Positions 12,010-23,122 of a DNA stretch of 64,000 nt are shown here, piece by piece (position 1 is the first letter of the stretch; each line of letters begins with the position of its first letter). The DNA is taken from assembly GCF_030272615.1 (NCBI RefSeq), contig NC_081406.1, forward strand, positions 458,206,072-458,270,071, in the 5' to 3' direction. Under the pieces are notes generated by a model. That model was given only the letters and a program-made list of their open reading frames with translations. It did no database searches and was not told the DNA's origin. The position numbers and the translations under genes were made by a program. This DNA is from Cryptomeria japonica (Eukaryota > Streptophyta > Pinopsida > Cupressales > Cupressaceae).

Positions 12010-13544
12010 TGTTGGCAATATTACATTATAACAGACAATGAAAGATTGTTGACATTTCAATAAGGATATTGAGAAGGTTGTTGATGATTATGGACATAAC
12101 TGATTAAAAATGTTTTACTATCTTGATATTATTATTTTGTCATTGATCTCAAGAAATTGATTTTCTAATTCAGTATGATGTTGCCATATCTTGAGAAGTG
12201 TGATATGAAGATTACAAAGAAGTCGATAAAAGACACAAGAAAGAATATGATGAATAAGGGGATAAGTTATTCAATGGGCAACTACTACCGAGTCAGACAA
12301 TGATGAGATCATGATGTTTTAGATTGTTTTAACATCATACATATATTGTAAAATGTAAAGGTTAATACTATACTATTTTATCAGGCAAAGAACCTAGTCG
12401 GTAAACCCTAACAAACCTAGTCGGTAAACGCTAAGGTTATCACTATCGGTTAATGAAGGCAGAATGTCTACCGAGTAAAGTTTATTATTCATCGAGTTAC
12501 AACCGAGCTATAACAGAATGCATTAAATGTTTACATGTGATATTTAATGAAGGAAGCTGATGAGCTGGAGTGAATTCAATGATTGGTAAGCCGTGTATGA
12601 ATATTGTTAAAGAATCTATGGTAAAGAAAGATCGGCATGAAGATCTACAACTCAGATTGAACCACAATACCCTAACACAAGTTCCAAGACAAATATGCAA
12701 GTTCCAAGGTGGGGTAAAACATTTTTAGATCGAAAAATACATTGAACCTGGACAAGATTGAAGATTTGATGGCTATGATTGATCATGGGAAATGTGATCA
12801 AGGAGATTAAGCGGTTAGAAGATTGTTAATAAATAGGAAACTGTTGATAAACAATGTATGTGGGCAAGTGTATGCACAGGGATGCTACATAGTGATTACC
12901 GAGCACAGAAGCTTGAAGACCTGTTAGAATAACAGAGTATAGATGCCTAGCAGATAGACAAGATTAGTTCTATGTCTAGATTGTATTGAACAAATAGGAA
13001 TCTACTTTAGCATTTTAGATGTGAAGTTGCAGATAGATTTTTATTACTGTTATTTTGTGAAAGTGAAAGAAAATGTCTTAACCGAGTGGACTTAATAGTC
13101 TTATATGTAAATCCTCTAGAAAGGTGACATTCTTATTGAGTGTTTGAAATCCTTTGACAAGGTCACTTCTAACAAAGTGAAGATCCTAACAGATCTGAGG
13201 GAAATCCCTTAACCGGGTCACATCTAGCAATGTGTTTGTAATCTTTAACAGGATTTGCTTTTAACTGAGCATACTCTAGAAGAGTATATTTCATAGTAGG
13301 TCTGAAATCCCATAGTGGTTTTTCCCTATTTGGGTTTCCATGTTAAATCTGGTGTTATGAGGTTTATATTGTTCATATGCTTTTGAGTTTGCATGTTTGA
13401 CAATTTTTGGTTATATGACTGATATATATGTTACCGAGGTTGAATTTGATGTTTTAATGGATGATTAAGTTTGTATGATTCAGCCCCCCACTCTCATCTT
13501 GTTGGCTATTGGATCTGTACTTATATTAAGTATCAGAACTATCA
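12010..13544 (+). repeat. Copia-1 3' LTR
   Basis: Starts TGTTGGCAATATTAC and ends ACTATCA, followed by the CTTAC duplication. Pairs with 1466-2999. Confidence 0.95.
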
Positions 13545-13549
13545 CTTAC
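13545..13549 (+). other. Copia-1 target-site duplication, right copy (CTTAC)
   Basis: Pairs with 1461-1465. The LINE frame continues from here as LGIPL. Confidence 0.95.
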
Positions 13550-15395
13550 TTGGGGATCCCCTTATGCCATGATCCTCCGGATACCTTTTGGGGAGCCTTG
13601 GTGGATAAATTCCACAAAAAGCTATCTGGATGGAAGGGTGCTCTTCTTAGTCAAGCAGCTAAGGTTCAATTAGTGAGATCCACTCTTCAAAGTATTCCTG
13701 TCTATGCTATCAGTTTGTTTAGGATTCCTGATAAGTATGCTGAGGCCATTGAAAAGATTCAGAGATCCCTTTTATGGACAGGGGTTGACGAGAAGAAGAG
13801 AATGAACTTGATTACTTGGGAGAAGGTTTGCAAGCCTATAAAGAAAGGAGGTCTGGGCCTTAGAAGAATAAGAGACATAAATAATTACCTTATGGCCAAG
13901 CAGATTTGGAGAGGTTATAGAAATCAAGGAGAGTGGAAAATGATATGGGATAACAAATATAAAAGTCAATGTCTAAACCTTCAAAGCTTCCTCAAGGTGG
14001 AGATTATCCCAATTGGATCCAACATATGGAAAAATGTATCTAGGACAAGAGACTTAATTGCCAAAGGTACAAAATGGAAATTGGGAAAAGGGAATCTTAT
14101 CTAATTCTAGGAAGACCCTTGGCTTCTGGAGACCCCTTTGAATAAAAATTTTGAGTGGAACAAATTTCAGAATCAATGCAAGGAAAGATTTGGAACCAAG
14201 GTGGAGGATTACTGGAAAGATGGATAGTTGAAGGACTTGTCTCAAGTGGACCAGTCATGAACTCTATGGTGAGGATTGAAGAAGAAGACAATTTAATTTG
14301 GAAAGTCATAGCTAGTGGTTCTTTTACAACTGCCTCTCTGTATCATCAACAGTTCTACAACATGGAAAGTCCATGCTGGGCTAAAGCATGGGTGAAAGGC
14401 CTCACACCTAAGATAGACATTTTCTTCTGGATAGCCCTTCAAAATAAAATTCTTACTATTGAGAATATCAGAAAAAGAGGTTTTAGCATGCCTAGGTTTT
14501 GTATTCTTTGTAAGCAAAATGAGGAGACTATAAACTATATGCTCTTTCATTGCCCTTTCTCTGTTGATGTTTGGGGAAGTTGTTTGGATCACTTCAAAGT
14601 CAGTTTGGGCTTCCCCAGCTCAATTCATGAGATTTTCAATTCATGGCATCATCCTTGAAAAAACAAAACCACTACCTTATTATGGAAAATTGCTTTACCT
14701 CACATGTGTTGGGGCATATAGAAAGAGAGAAATGATAGAGTTTTCAGAGAAAAGACTACTAAGGCTAAAATTGTGTTTGAAAAAATAAGAAGTATAGTGG
14801 AAAATATGAATATCATAGATAGTATGGATACTCTTCATGATAAGGATGATCTATTTATCTACAAAAAGTGGAGATTAAAGGTTCAAGAGTGCTTTCAGAG
14901 TAACCCTAGAGAGAGAGTGATATGGATCAGCCCGCCCAGGGGATGGATGAGAATCAATTTTGATGGGGCCTCAAAGGGTAACTTGGGTGTTGCAGGATGT
15001 GGTGTGGTCCTAAGGGATGAATGGGGAATATGCAAAATCATAAAATGTATTCCCATAGGAAATCAGACTAATCATGTTGCTGAAGCCATGGCGGCTTACC
15101 ATGGGATGCTCCTTGCCAAGGAAGCTAAATGCACTAAAGTTTAGTGTGAAGGGGACTCCTTAAACATAATCAATTACTCAAATATGAAATTCTCGCCTTC
15201 TTGGTCAATTAGTAATGCTATTAAAGCAAATAGGAAAATCAGCGAAGAATTTGAAATGTGTGTTTTTACACATGTATAGGGAGGCCAACTCCTGCGCTGA
15301 CTGGGCAGCCAACTGGCTTGCTAAACGGGAGACATCATTACTAGTTATGGTGAAATGGAGATTGCAAGTGAAATGAAATCCTTTCTCAATCAGGA
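13550..15395 (+). pseudogene. LINE ORF2 part 2: RT thumb, zinc-finger segment and RNase H
   Basis: Resumes exactly where the first part stops. Across the removed Copia-1 the frame reads ...LTASY then LGIPLCHD, the classic plant L1 YLGIPL motif. Then come the thumb (KLSGWKGALLSQAAKVQLV, GGLGLRRI), a frameshift near 14100, a zf-RVT segment (FFWIALQNKILT, CILCKQNEETINYMLFHC, a Cys2-His-Cys pattern) and RNase H. The RNase H residues seen are Asp in INFDGASKGN, Glu in VAEAMAAYHG and Asp in CEGDS. A last piece in another frame, REANSCADWAANWLA, carries the fourth acidic residue. A TAG at 15142 precedes CEGDS. Plant L1 elements often carry this RNase H. Stops and at least two frameshifts make it non-functional. 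Confidence 0.85.
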
Positions 15396-15697
15396 CCAAA
15401 GCTAGACAAGGCAATGTGGTACTTATAATCATCATTTTTAATGACCTTTCCACCTTTTTCTATGCAGGGTTTTCTCAAAGATAATGAGCATTTATATAGG
15501 TGCCTTATCATTATTATTTGGCACAGATTCTGGGCACTATTACAGAATAACCAGAGAAACCAGAGGAGAGGCTATCAAATTGAGAGAAGGAATTGCAAGG
15601 AAGGTGCCAGAAAAATGGGAGGGAACAAGAAAAGATTTGAACCTACTTCGTGCTTTGACTGGAGAAAGAACAAAGAATTCTGGGATATCCTTCAGCA

Positions 15698-15702
15698 AGG
15701 GG
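15698..15702 (+). other. Gypsy-2 target-site duplication, left copy (AGGGG)
   Basis: Directly before the LTR start TGATAAGTCG. Matches 26750-26754. Codon phase of the interrupted LINE ORF is kept when the insert and one copy are removed. Confidence 0.88.
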
Positions 15703-16968
15703 TGATAAGTCGATGCTTTGACATGTTTTTTATCATGACTCTTAGGTTTTTTGGTATCTTTTGGGTTGCATTGTGATAGTAAAGTATTGTGAATTCACTA
15801 TATGTAATCCATGTTCTAAACTGAACTTAAGAAATCATGTTTGAACTTTGTCGATTAATTCCTGCAGCCATGCCAATTTATTCCTATAGCCAAATGATTT
15901 GTCCCTGTGATATGCGGATTATTTAGGATAATGTCATATGTGAGTTAATGAATGTATTAATTAAGTAAGATACGTATGCATGTTCTTTTATGTTGTTTTT
16001 GTTTTAGTGTAGATAATAATTGATGCTGCGGTGGATGATTTTCTTTCACATCTAAGGACTAGAGAATCACATTCAGATAACTAGAGGTCAAACTGAAGGG
16101 GATTTGAGCAAGCGAAATGTATGGCATAATCGGAGCAGTCATACTTCACCATAGGAGTTTAACTCTGGTGCATATTGAATTCACAAAATATCATTTTTGG
16201 TGTGCAAAGACTGTGGTTCGGTTTCAGATCCACGGTTCCTGCAGTCAAGCTCTCAGTTATCTCCTTCATCTGACAATTATCTGCCTCTTCTTCTAGGCGT
16301 AACTTGAGTTGTCCATTGTAGTTGATCTTTTCTTTATAATAAGCTCTTCCTTCTTTCTTGGAGTTAGACAAGATGGAAAGGAATTGAGCAGATTTTTGTC
16401 AAGCGTTCTGAATTTTTATCTTTTAGAATATGTAATCATTTTCAGGAAGAAATGAATAAGAATATGTTGTTTTGATTTGTTAATAGTACTCTGTTGGGAG
16501 TTTGATATCACTCATCCAAGGGGGCCCACTTGGTGAGTTATCCTATGTTTATGATCATTGAAGTTAGTTTTTACTTAGTTGTAGTAGAAGTTCATGACTG
16601 GATTGTTCCTGCAGCCACTGAAATTAGATCTGTTGATTGTTCCTGCAGCCAAGACAGAACGGTGTGATTTCTATTATTTTCATTAGATCATTTCAGCAGT
16701 GTTTTGTGAAGCTTTCATGTAGCCTTTTATGATTTCCATTCCTGCCTTTCCTTTTTGCATAATGTTAGTCACTACAGTAATGCAGAATAATCATTTAAGG
16801 AGCTTAGTGCATATATATTGCAGACCCATTTCAAGTTTTATGTTCCTGGATTGATAACTAAATGAACACCAGCCATGAAAATAGTAAACTCTATCGTATG
16901 AATGTCCAAACTTCGGATTGAGATTTCAATTAGAGGTACTATTATAATCATTATAGTTGGGGTAGACA
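15703..16968 (+). repeat. Gypsy-2 5' LTR
   Basis: Starts TGATAAGTCGATGC and ends near GGGGTAGACA, just before the primer site. Contains several TTCCTGCAGCCA words (15859, 16606, 16640). Closely matches 25484-26749. Confidence 0.93.
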
Positions 16969-16972
16969 TTTT

Positions 16973-16990
16973 TGGCACCATTGCTGGGGA
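16973..16990 (+). other. Gypsy-2 primer-binding site
   Basis: TGGCACCATTGCTGGGGA, four bases after the LTR. Family form is TGGCGCCGTTGCCGGGGA; the changes here are transitions. Confidence 0.8.
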
Positions 16991-17097
16991 TTGTGTCAAG
17001 CTAAGAACCTTTTATGATTATTTTAGTTTCTAGTTAATTGTTTGAAATTTCATGAATCTGCTTGCATAATTGAAGAAGAGATGCCAGAGGTAGATTT

Positions 17098-18780
17098 ATG
17101 CCCACTCATACTACTCATGCAGAAGATAATTTTCTAGATATAATCCCTTTTGCTGAACTGTATCAAGTCCCACAGAATTTGAATCACCCCAAGTCTAAAT
17201 TTCCAGAAGGTAGTCTTCAGTTCCTTTTTGGTCTACAAGAAGAAGAATTTCCTATAGTAACAACCCCCACAAGTCTAATGCAAGGGAACCCACCACCACC
17301 ACCTAGTCCAACATTTGAGTTTCCCATCTTTGACCAACATGATAATGCTAACCTCAAGAACATTCTAGCATCTTCACTTCCTAAATTCTATGGGTTGGTG
17401 ACAAAGGATCCGTATACATTTCTGTTTGAGTTTGATGTTCTTTGTAGGAGTTTTTACTATACTACATATGCCCATAGACTCAAAAATTTTCCAGCCACTT
17501 TGAAGGAGTCATCCTTGAGATAGTTTATGAGCTTGGGTAGTAGCACAATCAGCACATGGGATGAGATGAAACGGTTATTTCCTGCAAAATATAAAGATTA
17601 TTGTAGAAGCATTGATCGTCATAGGGATGATATCTTTAGAATGACACAAACTGAAGATGAGAGCCTTGAGGATTATCTGGAAAGGTTTTTGTTTAGTGTC
17701 AAGAAGTCCAATAATAGTACTCTGAATGAAGATTCCCTCAAATTGATATTCTTGAGGGGTATCAGTGATGAATGCACTGATTCCTTAGATCTCATGGGAG
17801 GAGGTGACATTACACAATCTACTTGGCCTGAAATAGGACAAATTTGCAAGAAGTATTCTAGATCTACTTCTAAGAAGAATAGGAGATTTAAGTTAGGGGC
17901 ACCATTATCATCATCTGGAACTAGAGTTTCTAGATTGGAACTTAGCCATCTGTTAAAAGATTTCAAGGAGGACATTATAAACAATATGGCTACTCAGTTG
18001 GATACATTGGTAGCTAAGAAGAAACATGAGGAAGCTGATGCATTTCTTGCAAAATTTTGTCCTCATTGTAAGCAGCGAAAGAAAGATTGCAGATGTAAGA
18101 TGGTTGCAAATGTTGAGGTACCTGATTTCAAACCAATTTAATGTGAGGATGAACAAGTCTTCTATGTTGCTCAAAGAAGACCAAATTTTCAAAGACAAGG
18201 TATGCCACCTGATCCACTTTCTTTTTCTGGTTATAGTGGTGATTCTTATGCACCAAATAACCAATGGTAACCACAGTATTCTCAAAATTTTGGTAACTAT
18301 CCACATTGGTATGGATCACAAGGCCAAGGACAACAATTTGCTAATCAAATCCCCTAGTGGCAGCAGCCACAAGGAAACTTGATCCACCTCAGGGTTCAGG
18401 GAACCAGTTTCAAGGGAATAAGCAACCTACCTCTCAATGGAGGGGAAACCCATCATGGTCATCCTAATCTTCTAGATATCAGCCCCCTGCTCAGTAGCCA
18501 CAACCTCCTACTTTAATGCCTCCTCCTACAGCTACAACTGCACCTCCTAAGACAATGCAGCTGCCTACTCAACCATTGCCTAATTCAAATATCAAATCTC
18601 AGTAACAACAACAAGCTTATTTAGCTAATGCTAATCAATACCTAGCCTATTCTTTATCACTAGATGATATTCACCTTCGATCTGGGACAACTCTACCTAA
18701 TCCCTCTCATCCAGTTATTACTAAGGTATAAGAAGAGCAGCCAATCTCTGATCCTAAAGATGTAATACCTCATAATCAAA
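17098..18780 (+). pseudogene. Gypsy-2 gag remnant
   Basis: Tat/Athila-type gag. SLPKFYGLVTKDPYTFLFEFD, then KNFPATLKESSLR, a TAG at 17521 where the family has Trp, then STISTWDEMKRLFPAKYKDY, SLEDYLERFLFSVKKS and LIFLRGISDECTDSLDLMG. A Cys-rich stretch follows (CPHCKQRKKDCRC, near 18060), a possible zinc-binding motif. Further stops lie at 18139 (TAA), near 18268 (TAA) and 18355 (TAG, QIP*WQQPQ), mostly where Gln would be expected. The region after 18140 is Pro- and Gln-rich. Gag packages element RNA. The start at 17098 is the first ATG in frame; the real one may be slightly upstream. Confidence 0.85.
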
Positions 18781-18803
18781 TATTACCATCATTTCCCCAT
18801 AGA

Positions 18804-19451
18804 TTGAAAGACAAAGAAGTTTCCACTGAACAACACCAAAGCTTTGATATTCTTGATCAACTGAAGCACATTTGTGTTAAAATTCCATTGTTGCAAGCAA
18901 TAAAGGATGTCCCAATATATGGTAAGGCATTGAGAGAAGCATGTCTAAAGAAATCTAGCAGAAAGAAAAAGTTTCCACAAATAGTTCATGTTATGGGTCA
19001 ATTGGCTGATATTATGTTAGGAAAAATTACTATTGCAAAGTATTCTGATCCAGGTAGTCCTATTGTGAGTATAGTCATTAATCGGAGTCAGATAAAAAAT
19101 GTTTTAGTTGATCTAAGGGCAGCCATTAATGTAATGACAAGGGAAGTAATGAAACATCTAGACATAGATAGTTTAAGGGCTACACCCATAGTTCTCCAAC
19201 TTGCTGATGGCTCTGCAGTAAGACTTGATGGTATCATAGAAGATATAGTAGTTATTATAGATTCCTGGGAATATCTTGCAGACTTTATGATTTTATCTCC
19301 AAAAGCAACATTGGGGGGATATCCAGTCATTTTGGGAAGACCATGGTTTGCCACAACTAATGCATATATTGGGTGTAGATCAAGGGACATTACTATTTTA
19401 GATGGCAATTCCACAAAAACATTAGCCTTGTATTCCCCAACACAACCTTAG
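18804..19451 (+). pseudogene. Gypsy-2 aspartic protease region
   Basis: Retropepsin-like domain between gag and RT. The active-site loop reads NVLVDLRAAINVMT. The family has Asp-Leu-Gly-Ala, so the Gly is Arg here and the enzyme would probably be inactive. The later LGGYPVILGRPWFATTNAYI is the conserved end of this protease type. A TAG at 19449 follows YSPTQP; more sequence in the same frame leads to RT at 19539 through a TGA. The protease would cut the Gag-Pol polyprotein in the particle. Confidence 0.85.
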
Positions 19452-19538
19452 CTTGAGCAGCAGCAGGTTGTTTGGCCTATTTTGGGTGAGGAATATGAAG
19501 AAATTGACTCTATTAATCACCTTATGATGATTAATTGA

Positions 19539-22495
19539 GTGCCACTCATGCAGTTATATGATGAAGAATCAATTCTTTATAAGGTCCTAATAAATGAATT
19601 AATAGAAAACCAAGAATTGCAGGAATTGGTTCCGAATATTGCAGGTTTGGACTTTCCTGCAGCCACTGATATCTTGCATACCTTGTTGTCGCAGGAATTG
19701 TCTTATTCTCATTTTTTTGATATAAATCAGATTGATCTTACTATCAAGATAGAGGTGGAATGGAATAAATATTTGAACATCAATAAGAATATAGGAGACA
19801 CTCAAAAGGATAGCCTAGTAGACTTGCTGAAACTCCATAGAAATGCTTTTGCATGGGATTACAAGGATATGAATGGAATTGATCCAGCAGTTTGTACTCA
19901 TCGCATTTACATAAAGGATGAGTGTTGCCCCCTCAGACAACCTCAAAGAAGAGTCAACCCTGCTTTGAAGGAGATAGTTAGAGAAGAATTGCAGAAATTG
20001 TTGAAAGCTGGGTTTATCTATCCTATCTCTGACAGTCAATGGGTATCACCTTTGGTGATAGTTCCTAAAAAGGGAGGCAAATGGAGAGTATGTGTTGATT
20101 ATAGAGCCTTGAACTTAGCCACAAGGAAGGATCATTTTCCACTGCCATTTGTGGATTGGGTATTGGATTCTCTTGCTAGTAAGAGATATTTTTCATTCCT
20201 GGATGGATTTAGTGGCTATAATCAGATACATTTACTTTCCCATGGGGCACTTATGCATATTCTATTCTTCCTTTTGGGTTGTGTAATGCTCCAGCCACTT
20301 TTCAAAGGGCAGTGATCAGTATTTTTTTTGATATTTCTCAAGATATTATGGAAATTTACATGGATGACTTTACAACTTATGGCTTTGAATTTGATCAAGG
20401 ATTAGGTAATTTGAAGAAAGTTTTGCAGCAGTGTGAAGACTACAACTTGTCTCTAAACAGTGAGAAGTGTTTCATTATGATGGAAGAAACAATAGTCCTT
20501 GGTCATCATATATCTGTACATGGCGTACAAGTGGATCCAGCAAAGATTGAGGTTATTCAGCATATTAATGACCCTGTGAAGCAACAAGATGTGAGAAGTT
20601 TTCTTGGCCATGCTGAATACTATAGAAGGTTTATCAAAGATTTTAGCAAAATTGCAAGTCCCTTATATTCACTGCTTACTAAAGATGTAGAATTTAAATG
20701 GACCTCAGCATGCAATGAAGCTTTTTTAAAGCTTAAGCATGCTTTGACTCAAGCACTAGTTCTAAAAGGACCTAATTAGTCTCTACCATTCCAGATCCAT
20801 ACTGATGCATCTGATTATGCCATAGGAGTAGTGCTGGGACAAAAAGTTCACAAGTTGGAAAATGCAATATATTATATCAGCAAGAATTTGCAGGGACCTG
20901 AATTGAATTATACAGTTACTGAAAAGGAAATGCTAGCTGTCATATATGCCCTTAACAAGTTTAGACACTATTATATAGGGTATCCCATATTTGTGCATAT
21001 AGATCATACTGCAATTAGATATCTCATGAATAAGCCATCAATCACCGGAAGACTGGCTTGCTAGTTATTGTTGATGCAGGAATTCGATATCACAGTTGTT
21101 GATAAGCCAGGGAAGTCTAATGTTGTTGCAGATTATCTTTCATGTCCTCAATTGTAGGAAGATTCTACAATGATAGATGACAATTTTCCAGATGAGCATT
21201 TGTTTCTCATCCAGGCTCATACTCCATGGTATGCTGATATTCCCAACTATTTAGCTGCAGCTAAAATATCAATTTCTTTTTCTCCTAAGGAAAGAAGGTT
21301 GCTAGTTGAAAAATGTTTTAACTTTTCATGGATTGTTGATTGTCTATTTTATACTGGACCTAACTAAGTCATGTGAAGATGTGTCAGAGAAGATGAAACA
21401 TATGACATCCTACATGCATGTCATGATGAGCCATGTGGAGGTCATTTTGCTGCCAAAAGGACATCATTGAAAATACTCAATACCAGATACTATTGGCCTA
21501 CATTACACAAGGATGTAGCTCAGGACACAAGGAAATGTGATGGATGTCAGGGAATACACAGACCTACAAAATCTGATGAGATGCCACTATATCCTCAAAT
21601 ATCTGTTACACCATTTGACAAGTGGGGATTAGATTTTGTTGGCCCCATTGAGCCACCTTCTAATTGCAAATCTTATATCTTGGTATGTATAGACTATGTG
21701 ACAAAATGGGTAGAAGCTAGAGCTATGCAACATGCAAGAGATAATAAGGTGGCTGAGTTTCTGTATGAAGAAATATTTACAAGGTATGGAGTACCAAGGG
21801 AAATTGTCTCAGATCAGGGACCTCAATTTACATCAACATTGATAAAAGCTTTGGTCAATGAATACAATATAAGACACAGGAAATCTACTCCATATCATCC
21901 ACAGTCTAATGGACAAATAGAAGTTACCAATAGAGAGCTTGAGGCTATTCTTACAAACATAGTGTCTATCCATAAGAAACATTGGTCTCATCAACTTTCA
22001 GGGGCAATTTGGGCATACAGAACAACATGGAAAACACCAATTGGGTTCACACCTTTTGAGATGGTTTATGGCAAAACAACAATGATGCCTATTGAATTTG
22101 AGCATAAAACCTTGAGAACAACTCTACAACTGAATATGACATTGTCTAAAGCATAGAAGGAATGCATTCAATAGTTAAATGCTCTTGATGAATGGATGAA
22201 GATAGTTGTTCAACAGACAGAATTGATTCAAAACCAAAGAGCAAGATGGTATGATAAATATATCAGCAAAAAGAAATTCAAAGTTGGTGATTGGGCACTC
22301 CTGAATGATTCCAGATATAAGGATGCTATGGGAAAACTCCAAACAAGGTGGTTAGGTCCTTATGAGGTAAAAGAAGTTTTTCAGAATGGAGCAGTCTGGT
22401 TGTCCACAATAGATCCTGTTCGATTTAAACTTTTAGTGAATGGACACCAACTACGACTTTATCACAAGCCAACTACTAGAGAAGAGTTCCTGTAG
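19539..22495 (+). pseudogene. Gypsy-2 reverse transcriptase, RNase H and integrase
   Basis: RT: FAWDYKDMNGIDP, VSPLVIVPKKGGKWRVCVDY, FLDGFSGYNQI, a frameshift near 20280, CNAPATFQRA, and the catalytic IYMDDF. RNase H: IHTDASDYAIG, ELNYTVTEKEMLAVIYA, FVHIDHTAI. Integrase: His-His-Cys-Cys finger (HDEPCGGHFAAKRTS ... CDGCQ), then D in KWGLDFVGP, D in EIVSDQGPQF, E in QSNGQIEVTNRE. The C-terminal part includes KFKVGDWALL and KLQTRWLGPYEVKEV. Stops include TAG at 20777, 21061 and 22154. After 22495 the frame continues with VPAA repeats encoded by TTCCTGCAGC words. No chromodomain seen. Confidence 0.92.
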
Positions 22496-23122
22496 CAGTT
22501 TTCTCTTCAAAGTGAAATAAAAGTTCCTGCAGCGAATGGCAAGGTTCCTGCAGCAACTGCCAATGATTCGGTATCAATTCATGAGCTTCCTGTTGCACTT
22601 GAGCATGTTGATAAAGGTGATGTTCCTGCAGCGTCTGCAGTGAACTTATTCACCGTATCATAATAAAATATTTCCATGGGAATATTGTTCTCCGTACATA
22701 AAGTTCCATCCACTACATTCCATTCCACTTTCTTACCTGTCACTTCATCTCATTTCGCCATCATTTTTGCCCAATTGTAGGTACGTGTATATTGTACTTT
22801 ATTTTAATTATGCATTTATTAGTTCATTATGATTTTTATCCTTGTTTAAATCCACTCCAAACCCAAAATCTCGTCAGCCTATGTGGACACATGCTAGGTT
22901 AAGTTGGGGGGGGGAGGTACTTTATGATCCTTTTTCCAATAAGATTTATTATTAGTTTTTTTGATATCCCGAATTGATTTCCTAATTGGCATTACTTATG
23001 ATGATTATTATTTCACGCAAGTGAATAATATGGTTTGCCGCCAAAATTAAGATATGTAGATTTTAGTTTATTGTGAAACTGTCAAACATTTTGGTGAAGC
23101 TTTGGAAGTATCATAGTAAAAG
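22496..23122 (+). other. Gypsy-2 spacer between integrase and accessory ORF
   Basis: Non-coding apart from a short VPAA-repeat extension. Carries three TTCCTGCAGC words (22524, 22545, 22623) and, at 22899-22918, TTAAGTTGGGGGGGGAGGTA. This is very like the real polypurine tract TTAAAGTTGGGGGGCA at 25468. Confidence 0.6.

Larger units (their letters stand above)
1466..13544 (+). mobile_element. Copia-1: full-length Ty1/copia LTR retrotransposon, 12.1 kb
   Basis: Two direct LTRs of 1534 and 1535 bases, a TGGTATCAGAGC primer-binding site, gag-pol in copia order (integrase before RT), a polypurine tract, and a perfect 5-base target duplication CTTAC (1461-1465 and 13545-13549). It lies within the LINE RT coding region. 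A hand count over the first about 300 LTR bases gives roughly 3-4 percent divergence, mostly transitions. The internal region is about 9 kb, roughly twice a typical copia. The excess is a 5-kb non-copia block between pol and the 3' LTR. Confidence 0.95.
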